This document shows positions 1 to 6,915 of a stretch of DNA of 9,687 nt, piece by piece. Each line of letters begins with the position of its first letter. Positions within the stretch are counted from its first letter, which is position 1. Origin of the DNA: DATARH01 sp050246595. GTDB lineage: Bacteria; Pseudomonadota; Alphaproteobacteria; ATCC43930; CGMCC-115725. The notes beneath the pieces were generated by a model that was not told the DNA's origin, ran no database searches, and worked only from the letters and a program-made list of their open reading frames with translations. The position numbers and the translations under genes are program-made. The stretch is taken from the NCBI GenBank assembly GCA_050246595.1, contig JBFWVT010000123.1, positions 1 through 9,687 on the forward strand, written 5' to 3'.

Positions 1-69
1 CAAATCCTGTGAATAGGGTCTGGGCATGCGTGCTGGCCTCCGCCCCCCAGCCAGCATCTTGCGCAGAGA

Positions 70-84
70 TCCCCGCGCCGGGGA
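70..84. repeat. Short perfect inverted repeat upstream of the DUF2285 gene
   Basis: TCCCCG, a 3-nt CGC spacer, then CGGGGA form a perfect 6-bp hairpin or operator-like palindrome about 60 nt before the TTG start of the first gene. No T-tract follows, so a factor-independent terminator is unlikely. It could end an upstream transcript or bind a regulator. The rest of positions 1-144 shows no gene I can support. Confidence 0.4.
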
Positions 85-144
85 ACCCCTATCCCGTTTC
101 AACCAGACCCGATCACACTCTAGTGCTTCCTCACGAGAATACGT

Positions 145-924
145 TTGTCTGACACTGGCTGGCGGTCTGCTGCCGCTCATCACCACGTTCCGCTCCTGGA
201 GCCTGCCGAGCTAGCCTGGGAATTCCTGCGGCGCAACCCGGATTACCACGCTTCGTTCGCGGCTCATTCCCCGGCGGCCGATCGCAAGCCCGACGGCCCA
301 GCCCGGCGTTGGGGACTGCGCTTCTTCGCCGACCCGAAACACGCCGCCCATGAGGCCAACGTCTTCTGGCACCCGGACGAATCGGCCTTTGTCATCATCC
401 TCGGCCCGCGCCGGGACCGCGGCGGCGCCGAGGCGTTTGTCGTCGACGACTGGCTGATGAACCTGCCGTCCCGTCGTGCTGCCGACGGCACGCATGTCCT
501 GCTCAAGGACGGCAAGCACCGCTATCAGATTCTGCTGACCACGCCGCTGAAGCGAGGCGTGGTGCGGGCCGCGGTGATGCCGCTCGACATCACCACCCCG
601 TATCGCGGGCATGAGACGGGCAAATTCTGGGACTATGCCTCGCTCAGACACCCGCGACCACGGTTTACCGGCGCCAGTCGTCTCGATCGGCTCAACATGG
701 CCCTGCGGGCGCTCGACCTGCGCCTTGCCGGCGGCACGTACCGCTCCATTGCCGAGGCGCTCTTCGGTCCGTTGCCGCCCGACCAGGCGCCGTGGAAAAC
801 CGCAGCAACCCGCGACACGGTAATCCGCCTGGTGCGGACCGGCATCTTCATGATGCGCAGCGGCTATCGCAGGCTGCTGGGGCCTGAAAGCCCGGATCCG
901 GTGCCCCCGACACCGTCCCAGTAG
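145..924 (+). CDS. DUF6499/DUF2285-type predicted regulator
   Basis: 259-aa protein read from a TTG start. This start is chosen because the N-terminal block (W6 RSAAAHHH, then AWEFLRRNPDYH at about residues 25-36) is the conserved opening of DUF6499-type proteins and lies upstream of any ATG. A weak purine-rich SD (GAGAA, 135-139) precedes it. The C-terminal part (about residues 115-250) matches my memory of DUF2285: an LLKDGKHRY strand, a MALRALDLRLAGGTYRSIA helix, an LFGPLP-type loop, and a closing VIRLVRTG...MMRSGYRRLL helix. Such proteins are usually called transcriptional-regulator domain proteins, but their biochemical role is not established. In alphaproteobacterial plasmids and integrative elements they sit just before an AlpA-like HTH gene and repA, as here, so a role in control of replication or transfer is inferred. 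Gene family is secure, function is not. Confidence 0.85.
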   Translation: MSDTGWRSAAAHHHVPLLEPAELAWEFLRRNPDYHASFAAHSPAADRKPDGPARRWGLRFFADPKHAAHEANVFWHPDESAFVIILGPRRDRGGAEAFVVDDWLMNLPSRRAADGTHVLLKDGKHRYQILLTTPLKRGVVRAAVMPLDITTPYRGHETGKFWDYASLRHPRPRFTGASRLDRLNMALRALDLRLAGGTYRSIAEALFGPLPPDQAPWKTAATRDTVIRLVRTGIFMMRSGYRRLLGPESPDPVPPTPSQ

Positions 925-995
925 CCGCTTCTTCGGGGGTGGCGATTTTGGCCTCCCCTTTCTTCACCATCCCCCTACGCCAGCCCTTTCCGCCA

Positions 996-1051
996 CCGTG
1001 ATCCGCGATAGCCGCCAACAGTCGGCGGCCCGACTGGATCACGGAGTTTTT
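996..1051 (+). promoter_or_regulatory. Structured leader with alternative hairpins and T-tract before the HTH gene
   Basis: A perfect 9-bp outer stem (CCGTGATCC 996-1004 with GGATCACGG 1036-1044) encloses two mutually exclusive inner stems. One is GCCGCC 1011-1016 with GGCGGC 1024-1029. The other is CAGTCGG 1019-1025 with CCGACTG 1030-1036, closing a CGGC tetraloop. TTTTT (1047-1051) follows. The likely SD of the HTH gene (GGAG, 1043-1046, 7 nt before ATG 1054) begins inside the 3' arm of the outer stem, so folding would hide it. The structure could be a terminator for the DUF2285 gene, an attenuator, or a translational switch. The DNA-level palindrome could also be an operator for the HTH protein itself. 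Confidence 0.55.
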
Positions 1052-1053
1052 CG

Positions 1054-1335
1054 ATGCTCGCCAATCCCTCCGGCCTGCCGCCGCGCTATCTGCGCACGCC
1101 AGAGGCCGCCCGCTTTGTCGGCCTCTCGATCCGCACTCTCGAAAAGCACCGAACGTATGGCACCGGACCGCGCTATTCGAAGCTCGGCGGCCGCGTTGTT
1201 TACCGGATCGAAGATCTGCAGGCCTGGGTCGACCTCGGCAGCAAGGCGTCGACCTCGGATCCCGGCGTAGGCACCGTCCTTCCCGCTAAGCGCCATCCCC
1301 ACCTGATCCCCGCCGTCGGCGAACGGCGGCGGTGA
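1054..1335 (+). CDS. Small helix-turn-helix protein (AlpA/excisionase-like)
   Basis: 93-aa DNA-binding protein. Residues about 11-58 form the winged HTH of the AlpA/MerR-like excisionase group: RYLRTPEAARFVGLSIRTLE as the helix-turn-helix, then YGTGPRYSKLGGRVVYR as the wing, then the EDLQAWVD helix. This architecture is typical of proteins that recognise short operators near replication or excision genes. The last 30 residues (from about 62) are basic, rich in Pro and low in complexity. ATG 1054 has a GGAG at 1043-1046. The gene lies between the DUF2285 gene and repA; the gap to repA is 28 nt, so it is probably co-transcribed with repA. A role in repA control is inferred from context. The palindromic leader just upstream is a plausible self-binding site. 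Confidence 0.85.
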   Translation: MLANPSGLPPRYLRTPEAARFVGLSIRTLEKHRTYGTGPRYSKLGGRVVYRIEDLQAWVDLGSKASTSDPGVGTVLPAKRHPHLIPAVGERRR

Positions 1336-1363
1336 CGTCTCCAGCCATGTCGGCGCGCCACCG

Positions 1364-2377
1364 ATGCCCTCCGAACGCGAGCAGCTCGACCTGTTCCGAG
1401 CGCTGCCTGGCGATCTCACGCCGCGGGATGCGCAGGACCTGATGGCCTATCCGTTCTTCAGCCTCGCGAAGACACATCGCGTCACACCGATCGACTTCCG
1501 GATGAACAACATCAGGATCCGGGTCGAAGCGGTCTCCGAGCATGGCATGGCGACGATCTGGGACGCCGATGTGCTGATCTGGGCGGCGAGTCAGATCATC
1601 GAAGCTCGCGACGCCGGCCTGCGCACCTCGCGCCTGATGGCGGCAACCCCCTACGAGATCCTGACCTTCATCGGCCGTGGCACGAGCGCACGCGATTATC
1701 ACCGCCTGAAGGCAGCGCTCGACCGGCTGCAGGCGACGACGGTCGCGACATCGCTGCGCCGGTCGAACGAGCGGCGGCTGCATCGCTTCTCGTGGATCAA
1801 CGAATGGACCGAGCGCGCCGACGCGCATGGACATCCCGACGGCATCGACCTGATCGTGCCGGATTGGTTCTATCGCGCTGTGCTCGACGATGCGCTCGTG
1901 CTGACGATCGACCCCGGCTATTTCAGCCTGACAGGCGGTCTCGAACGCTGGCTCTATCGCATCGTCCGCAAGCACGCGGGCCATCAGCCCGGCGGCTGGC
2001 GTTTTGACTTCCGGCATCTCCATGCGAAATCGGCCAGTCTCTCACCGTTCAAGCGTTTCGCCTATGAACTGCGCGACATCGCCCGCCGGCAATCCCTGCC
2101 GGGCTACCGGCTCGCCGTGCACCGCGAGCCGAACGGTCGCGAGATCCTCGCCTTCGCCGGCATTTTATCCACAAGGGTCTGTGGACAACCTGTGGAACCG
2201 CTCGTGCTATCGGGAACCGCGAGGCACGTGCTATCAGGAACCCGACTATCGTGCTATCAGGAACCGGGAGCGCCATTTTCAGCTAGCAAATCAGCAGCTT
2301 GCGGGCCGCCTAACTTAGAATCTAACAAAGAAGAATCTAACTCTCTTGTTGTTGGGGGCAGCTCTGGCTGTGGATAA
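1364..2377 (+). CDS. repA: Replication initiator protein A (RPA family)
   Basis: 337-aa plasmid replication initiator. Family hallmarks run in order: QLDLFRALPGDLTPRDAQDLMAYPFFSL (residues 7-34), the DFRMNN strand, ATIWDADVLIWAASQI (about 63-78), ATPYEILTFIGRGTS (about 94-108), YHRLKAALDRLQATTV (about 111-126), and W..WLYRIVRKHAGHQPGGW followed by FKRFAYELRDIARR. Proteins of this family bind iterons at the origin and start plasmid replication; that role is family knowledge. The last 80 or so residues look like low-constraint sequence whose DNA carries origin signals (see origin entry); the NLESNKEESN tail is typical of the family. ATG 1364 has no strong SD, and the gene may be translated by coupling with the HTH gene 28 nt upstream. 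The stop codon TAA (2375-2377) lies inside a DnaA box. The conserved RPA blocks run without interruption, so the protein looks functional. Confidence 0.93.
   Translation: MPSEREQLDLFRALPGDLTPRDAQDLMAYPFFSLAKTHRVTPIDFRMNNIRIRVEAVSEHGMATIWDADVLIWAASQIIEARDAGLRTSRLMAATPYEILTFIGRGTSARDYHRLKAALDRLQATTVATSLRRSNERRLHRFSWINEWTERADAHGHPDGIDLIVPDWFYRAVLDDALVLTIDPGYFSLTGGLERWLYRIVRKHAGHQPGGWRFDFRHLHAKSASLSPFKRFAYELRDIARRQSLPGYRLAVHREPNGREILAFAGILSTRVCGQPVEPLVLSGTARHVLSGTRLSCYQEPGAPFSASKSAACGPPNLESNKEESNSLVVGGSSGCG
2203..2265 (+). repeat. Three 16-bp iterons CGTGCTATC(G/A)GGAACC
   Basis: Copies at 2203-2218 (with G at the tenth base), 2227-2242 and 2250-2265 (both with A). The 24- and 23-bp start-to-start spacing shifts the reading frame: copies 1 and 2 encode VLSGT, while copy 3 encodes SCYQEP. 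The repeat is therefore conserved as DNA, not as protein, which supports a RepA-binding role. Confidence 0.85.
2311..2350. other. AT-rich stretch with direct repeats, candidate DNA unwinding element
   Basis: An A/T-rich island in otherwise very GC-rich DNA. It contains AGAATCTAAC twice (2317-2326 and 2332-2341, 15 bp apart), between the iterons and the distal DnaA box. The placement is that expected for origin melting. It still encodes the repA tail. Confidence 0.6.
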
Positions 2378-2739
2378 CTGGCAGGCGCAGCCGATGCTCC
2401 CAGCGCTCGTGGTGCCTCCAGCCGCCGCACGGGCCCGGGAAGCACAGCGAGCGCACCCGCGGCTCGAGCAGCGGAAGCGGCGCAGCAAAAAGCGCTCGTC
2501 GGGGCTCTTCGGCATCGTCAATCGACGTGCGACCCGGCGCATGCGGCGGCAGCTGAGCGCGCCCGCACTTTCCACCTCGCGCTTATCAGCAGCATCGGGC
2601 AGGGCGGGATTATTCGCGGCTCGGGCAGCGGCTTCACAAGCAATGCTACGCAATCCGCCCCGCCGCAGATTCCGCGATGACGTGGAGACAAGCGGATGAT
2701 CGCGCGTCCAGCCGACAGCCTGACGTATGTCGAACTGAT
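2378..2739. other. Gene-poor stretch between repA and the resolvase remnant
   Basis: About 360 bp in which I recognise no protein. Open frames exist on both strands, but they are Arg/Ala/Ser-rich, lack SD sequences and resemble no family I know, as expected of random high-GC sequence. Many related replicons carry parA after repA, and no P-loop is visible here in any frame. It may be decayed DNA left by the event that truncated the resolvase, or recombination (res) site DNA. Confidence 0.4.
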
Positions 2740-3161
2740 CTGGATCGAGCTCTGCCGCGGTCCGTGCCGGTGACACCCTCGTCGTGCCGAAACTGAACAG
2801 GCTCGCCCGCTCGGTGGCGGATGCCCGCGCCATCGCTGACGCCCTCGTGGCGCGTGGCGTCAAGCTGGCGCTCGGACCGAGCCTCTATGATCCGGCCGAT
2901 CCGATGGGCAAGATGTTCTTCAACATCCTGGCCACCTTCGCCGAGTTCGAGGCCGACCTGATCCGTCTGCGCACGCGCGAGGGCATGGCGATTGCGCGGG
3001 CGCGGGGCAGGCTGCGCGGCAAGAAACCCAAGCTCTCCGATCGGCAGCAGAAAGAGGTGCGCCGGATGCACGACACCGGCGAGTACGCAATCAGTGATCT
3101 GGCCGAATTGTTCTCGGTATCCCGCCCGACCGTCTATCGCGTGCTCGCAAAGCGATCTTAA
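2740..3161 (+). pseudogene. Serine resolvase remnant (Tn3-type), N-terminus lost
   Basis: The continuous frame gives AAVRAGDTLVVPKLNRLARS, then the ARAIADALVARGVKL block, YDPADPMGKMFFNILATFAEFE and LIRLRTREGMAIARARGRLRGKKPKLS. It ends with a C-terminal HTH (AISDLAELFSVSRPTVYRVL). These are the latter two thirds of a Tn3/Gin-type resolvase. The N-terminal strand with the nucleophilic serine (family pattern Y.RVS) is absent, and the frame is closed by TGA at 2736-2738. Just upstream, LDRAL is readable in a neighbouring frame (2740-2754), where the family has L-D-x-A-L-A-A-V-R-A-G. One missing base near 2754 would explain the break. A GTG at 2784 could start a 125-aa protein, but without the catalytic serine it could only bind DNA. 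The stop overlaps the end of traA. Confidence 0.8.
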
Positions 3162-6100
3162 AGACCGATCCTCGGCCCCTGTCCCCGGTCCCGGGCAGGC
3201 CGGAGCATATGCTCGATCCGGTGCCGCACGGCCTGCGCCACCGCCGGACCCAGCTCCTTGATCCGCTCGATGATCTGGCGCTGCCGCGACACGGTGTGCT
3301 CGAGCGCGGCGATCACGGGCGATAGCGCGTCCGTCTCCTGCTTGCGCGCGAAGGTCCGGTGCAGGTGGGTGATACCGCCCTGGCGCTCGATCGACCGCAA
3401 GCCGTCCTGCAGCGCGCGTGCCGCGCCCCGCCTCACCGATCCGGCTTTGGCGAGAAAGTCGATCGCCAGCTCCTTCGTCGGCTGCCGGGAGAAGTTCGTT
3501 GCCACGTTGGCCCAGGCGTCCTCGGCGCGGATCGGGCGGATGTCGTTCAAGGGACGCGACCGCGCTACCTCGGCTTTCTCCGCGCCTTCGCTGATGACCA
3601 GGTAGGAAGCGCGCCGGTGCCGCGTGCCGGAGGAGTAGGCGGCAAAGCCGGTCACCGCCTGCGAGCCGGACGGCAGCGCATAGAAATGCTCGGTCGCGGT
3701 GGAGCCCTGCGCTGTGTGCGTCGTCATCACCTCGCCATAGGCAAGCCGGACGCGGCCCGCCTCATCGGCGAGCGTCTTCCAGGCGACCCGCCCTTCCCGC
3801 CCCTTGACGTTCTTTACCCGCATCCCGGCCTCGTCCGCATCCAGCACGGTCAGGACCGAGCCGTTGCGGCCGATGCTGCCCCGCTCGCCCTGCACCCGCG
3901 TCGAGGCGAACAGGCGCACCTTGTCGCCAGTGGCGATGGCCATAGGGTACTCAGCTCCCCCCTGCCCTACCGCTTTGATGCGGACGCGGTCGGGTCCGAC
4001 CTGGCCCAGCTCACGGCGCGCCTGCCGGATCGCGACGCCGAGCCGGTGCGCATCGGCGTTGGTCGGCGCCGAGACGGTGAGGCTGTAGCGAGGGTCCCCG
4101 GCATTCGCCGAGAGCCGCTCCTTGACCAGCGCCGCGACGCGCTCCACCGCCTCGCGGTAGCCGCCCGCCACCAGCTCCGCCGTGCCGTCCTCGCGCTTCA
4201 TGGCGAGCGCCGCGGCAGCCTTTCCCTCGCGGAACAGCCCGGCGATGGCCCGCTCGCGCTCGCTCTGCTGCCGGCGCGTGGTGAGGATCTCCGGTATTTG
4301 TTCTTCCCCCAGCGCGCGGCGCGACAGCTCGATAATCGGGCCTGCCTCGATACTGGCGAGTTGCTTGGGATCGCCCATCCACACCATGCGGAAACCGTGC
4401 TGTTGCTGGAGCCGCAGCAGCGCCAGCCCTTGCCGGGTGCCGAGCAGGCCGAGCTCGTCCACCACCACCACGGATTTCGAGGAAAGCTCAATCTCCCCCT
4501 TCGCCGCCGCCTGCTCGAACACGCTGAGCGCCTTCACCCGATGTTGCGGGATGCCCGCGTCCACCAGCTCGTCGGCCTGTCGCCACGCCAGGGCGATCCC
4601 ATGCACGTCGCGAGCCTGCTCGTGCCAGGCGCTGACCAGCGGCTGAAGGCTCGTCGTTTTTCCGATACCCGCCGCGCCGATCATCACCCCGAGCCGCCCG
4701 CCTTCGCCGAGCCGGTGGATGGCCTCAGTCTGCTCGCCCGAGAACGTGAGCCCCGATTGCTGTATGGCCTGCCTGGTCTGGTCACGGCTGAGTGCATCGC
4801 TTCGGTCGGCGGCGGCCTCTTTCGCCAGCGCGATGAACGCCCGCTCCTGCGAAACATGCAGCGCCGTGGTCAGCTTGGCCTGCCGGGGCTCGTTCGTCTC
4901 CTGCCAGTAGAGCTTTGTATCCTGCCCGTGCTGGCGCACCCCTTCGGCCATGAAGCGCTCGGTCACGGCATCGATATCGGCGCTCTTCTCAATGCCATGC
5001 GCGATCAAGCCGCGCAGCGCAGCGGCGCGAACCTCGCCGACCCCGACCACGGCGCGCCGATCCAGCTCCTTCTCCAGCCACGGCAGCGCGACCTCGTAGG
5101 CCTTCTGCAGCCGTTCCTTTGGCGAGAGCGGCGGCATCGGCGGACCGTGGATCTCCACGCCCGCATAGCGCCAGCCGAGCGTCTCGGCCTGCCGGTGCCA
5201 CGCGGCGAAATCGGCCATGTCATCCTTGCGCAGCTTGGCGCGCAATGCGCCGTCCACGCCCGGCGCCGTGCCTTGCGTGCCCGCTTTCAGCAGCCCGGCG
5301 CGCCGCTGCGGCGTCAGCGCGTCCCAATCGAGCCCCTGCTCCCTGGCATAGGCCCGCGCCGCTTCCTCGCCGCCCATCGTGCGCTTGGAGAAATGCGTGC
5401 GGACCGCGTCGGGAATGGTATCGAGCCGCGCCATACCGGTCTCCGGGTCGAGCGAGACGGAGGCGCTCAGGCGATCTCGGAGGTACTGTGCCAGGTGCGC
5501 CTGGTAGAGTGCCCCGACCTCCTTCACCGCGCCCTGCAGCTGCGCCGTATCGAGCGCGCCGATGCGGCCCGAGTCGCAGAACACGGCGTTGGGCACGAGG
5601 ACGTGCGTGTGCAGGTCAGGATCGCCCGGCACCGGCACCGGGACCAACTCAGTGACCGTCTGTCCGTTCTTCTGCACCGCCATCGTCAGCGTCGGGCGCG
5701 CGGTATGGTGATCGAAGGCGAGCCAGCCGACATGCCCCGGCTCGAATCCCTCTCGGCCGCCATCACCGATGCGAGCGCGACCAATGATGGTCTCCAGATA
5801 GGTCATGGCCTCGTGCGCGGCGTCGCGGTGGGCCTGCCAGATGGCGGCCTGCTCGGCCGGCGCGGCGAAGGCCCAGGCGACCGACACGCTCTTGTCCGGG
5901 GTCAAGGTGAAATCGTAGGCGCCGATCGGGATCAGCTCTTTCGTCTGCCCGGTGCGCTTGTCGGTGACGATCTGCAGCTCGGGGTAGCGCTTGCCCTCGA
6001 TCTTCTTGCGGTCGGCTTTCCGCCCGGCCAGGAGCGCGCCGATTTCTTCCCGCGTCAGACGTCGTTCGGGATGAAGACCAAGACCCTTGGCTACCAGCGG

Positions 6101-6277
6101 ATGCATGTCCTGCCGCAGATCCGCCGCTTCGCCGGCCTGTGGCCCGGTCGTTTGCGTCCCGTGCGTGTAATAGCGGGCGAGGTCCGAGACCTCCTTCGGG
6201 ACGGTCTGTGTCAGATAATGGTTGGTGATTGCCGCCGTCGAGGCGGGTTCTCCGGCGGCAATGGTCGCAAAGGTCAG
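3158..6277 (-). CDS. traA: MobF conjugative relaxase-helicase TraA
   Basis: About 1039 aa from a CTG start. It nicks oriT, stays covalently bound to the 5' end and unwinds the transferred strand (family role). The first ATG (6106) would remove Y21, Y36 and Y37 (LARYYTHGT), the expected catalytic tyrosines, so translation should begin upstream. No ATG, GTG or TTG exists in frame between 6106 and the stop at 6326-6328. CTG at 6277 overlaps the preceding gene's TGA as CTGA, which suggests coupling. The metal-binding part includes FDHH (near residue 188) and PGDPDLHTH (near 217-225). The helicase part has Walker A GAAGIGKTT (about 534-542), Walker B VVVVDE (about 603-608), MGDPKQL, and a RecD-type TTHTAQGST motif (about 852-860). 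The C-terminal about 150 residues are basic with helical heptads. It is the last gene of a three-gene operon. The helicase core is uninterrupted. Start is moderately certain, family very certain. Confidence 0.92.
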   Translation of the reverse strand: MTFATIAAGEPASTAAITNHYLTQTVPKEVSDLARYYTHGTQTTGPQAGEAADLRQDMHPLVAKGLGLHPERRLTREEIGALLAGRKADRKKIEGKRYPELQIVTDKRTGQTKELIPIGAYDFTLTPDKSVSVAWAFAAPAEQAAIWQAHRDAAHEAMTYLETIIGRARIGDGGREGFEPGHVGWLAFDHHTARPTLTMAVQKNGQTVTELVPVPVPGDPDLHTHVLVPNAVFCDSGRIGALDTAQLQGAVKEVGALYQAHLAQYLRDRLSASVSLDPETGMARLDTIPDAVRTHFSKRTMGGEEAARAYAREQGLDWDALTPQRRAGLLKAGTQGTAPGVDGALRAKLRKDDMADFAAWHRQAETLGWRYAGVEIHGPPMPPLSPKERLQKAYEVALPWLEKELDRRAVVGVGEVRAAALRGLIAHGIEKSADIDAVTERFMAEGVRQHGQDTKLYWQETNEPRQAKLTTALHVSQERAFIALAKEAAADRSDALSRDQTRQAIQQSGLTFSGEQTEAIHRLGEGGRLGVMIGAAGIGKTTSLQPLVSAWHEQARDVHGIALAWRQADELVDAGIPQHRVKALSVFEQAAAKGEIELSSKSVVVVDELGLLGTRQGLALLRLQQQHGFRMVWMGDPKQLASIEAGPIIELSRRALGEEQIPEILTTRRQQSERERAIAGLFREGKAAAALAMKREDGTAELVAGGYREAVERVAALVKERLSANAGDPRYSLTVSAPTNADAHRLGVAIRQARRELGQVGPDRVRIKAVGQGGAEYPMAIATGDKVRLFASTRVQGERGSIGRNGSVLTVLDADEAGMRVKNVKGREGRVAWKTLADEAGRVRLAYGEVMTTHTAQGSTATEHFYALPSGSQAVTGFAAYSSGTRHRRASYLVISEGAEKAEVARSRPLNDIRPIRAEDAWANVATNFSRQPTKELAIDFLAKAGSVRRGAARALQDGLRSIERQGGITHLHRTFARKQETDALSPVIAALEHTVSRQRQIIERIKELGPAVAQAVRHRIEHMLRPARDRGQGPRIGL

Positions 6278-6618
6278 AATGATGGCGTGTCCAGTGCGGC
6301 CAGCGGTGGCCCGCTCGGCTCGTAGTCAGGATCGACGGTGGCATCGAGGCGGCGGTGCAGATCGACGAGGCATTGGAGGGGCAAGGGCCACTCCAGGGAC
6401 TCGAAGAGGGCGCCGTGCTGTCCCACGAGTTCGGCCGCCATCCGGGTGAGGAGCGTCCGGTTCGCCTCGGTGAGCCCGCCGGTCACCTGACGCGGGCGGC
6501 ACTCCAGCGCCTGAAATTCCAGGGCGTGATAGTAGAATTGAATGGGGTACTCAGCAACCAAAGCGATCAACTCGTCCCTGGCGGCATCAGCAGGCTCGGC
6601 GAGCGGTTCGGGCAACAT
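6274..6618 (-). CDS. Conserved-looking 114-aa protein of unknown function before traA
   Basis: I do not recognise this family. The product is 114 aa, acidic to neutral, probably helical, without a signal peptide or membrane segment. It has a helical stretch (about 10-45, with FYYHALEFQALE) and a second (about 50-95, NRTLLTRMAAELVGQHGALFESLEWPLPLQCLVDLHRRLD), then a Pro-rich tail. The ATG at 6618 has a good SD (AAGGAG about 9 nt upstream on the - strand). The gene lies 21 nt after the coiled-coil gene, and its stop overlaps the proposed CTG start of traA. Placement between an oriT-like region and a relaxase suggests a relaxosome accessory role, but this is inference. Confidence 0.7.
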   Translation of the reverse strand: MLPEPLAEPADAARDELIALVAEYPIQFYYHALEFQALECRPRQVTGGLTEANRTLLTRMAAELVGQHGALFESLEWPLPLQCLVDLHRRLDATVDPDYEPSGPPLAALDTPSF

Positions 6619-6639
6619 GCGTTTTCTCTCCTTGGAGGA

Positions 6640-6915
6640 TCAAGGGTCCAGCGACGTAAGCGCCTCGGCGATTTTCTCGGGCAGGTCGGCCAGGCGGTCG
6701 TCGAGTAGGGCGAGCGCCTCCTGGTGCTCGGCCAGCAGTCCGGCGATGCGCTTCAGCGTGTTGTCTAGATCGGAGGGCGGCGGCGGTTGCGTGGCGGCCG
6801 TCAGGATTTGCTCAAGCATTGCGCTCAGCAGGCCGAGGGTGTCGTTCATCTGCGCGACGCCCCGGATCAGTGCTTCCTGGCGCTCCTCCAGCCGGGTGAG
6901 CCGGGCGTCGCTCAT
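6640..6915 (-). CDS. Small coiled-coil protein, first gene of the relaxase operon
   Basis: 91-aa protein. Nearly the whole chain is amphipathic helix with heptad-like hydrophobic spacing (LTRLEERQEALIRGVAQMND at residues 6-25; then LDNTLKRIAGLLAEHQEALALLDDRLADLPEKI at about 50-82). A PPPP kink at about residues 44-47 breaks the helix into two. This suggests a dimeric or tetrameric coiled coil. No HTH or ribbon-helix-helix motif is visible. ATG 6915 has only a weak upstream SD (GAAC-like). It is the promoter-proximal gene of the - strand operon, diverging from the + strand ParA operon across about 200 bp. It could be a structural partner of TraA; no family is recognised. Confidence 0.7.
   Translation of the reverse strand: MSDARLTRLEERQEALIRGVAQMNDTLGLLSAMLEQILTAATQPPPPSDLDNTLKRIAGLLAEHQEALALLDDRLADLPEKIAEALTSLDP

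Larger units (their letters stand above)
2165..2377. other. Probable replication origin (oriV) overlapping the repA 3' end
   Basis: A perfect DnaA box TTATCCACA lies at 2165-2173. A near-match in the opposite sense (TGTGGACAA) lies at 2180-2188, and a second perfect box in reverse (TGTGGATAA) at 2369-2377. Between them are three iterons at 2203-2218, 2227-2242 and 2250-2265, starting 24 and 23 bp apart, then an AT-rich stretch (2311-2350). Iterons, DnaA boxes and an AT-rich unwinding region together are the standard make-up of an iteron origin. The whole cluster lies inside the repA reading frame. Confidence 0.8.

Noticed and set aside
1286..2023. 245-aa - strand frame over the HTH gene end and repA
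   Set aside because: Shadow of repA codon use; no domain, no SD, and the + strand has an unmistakable RPA protein.
2346..2699. 117-aa + strand frame after repA
   Set aside because: Overlaps the repA tail, lacks an SD, and is basic low-complexity sequence without a recognised motif.
2315..2863. 182-aa - strand frame over the origin and resolvase remnant
   Set aside because: Arg/Ala/Ser-rich, antisense to the conserved resolvase blocks and the origin; resembles no family.
3359..6325. 988-aa open frame on the + strand, antisense to traA
   Set aside because: It mirrors the traA coding frame in high-GC DNA, is full of Arg/Pro/His with no recognisable domain, and the opposite strand encodes a clear relaxase-helicase.
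5763..6344. 193-aa - strand frame over the traA start
   Set aside because: Runs out of phase with the traA relaxase motifs, which are encoded in the neighbouring frame through 6277.
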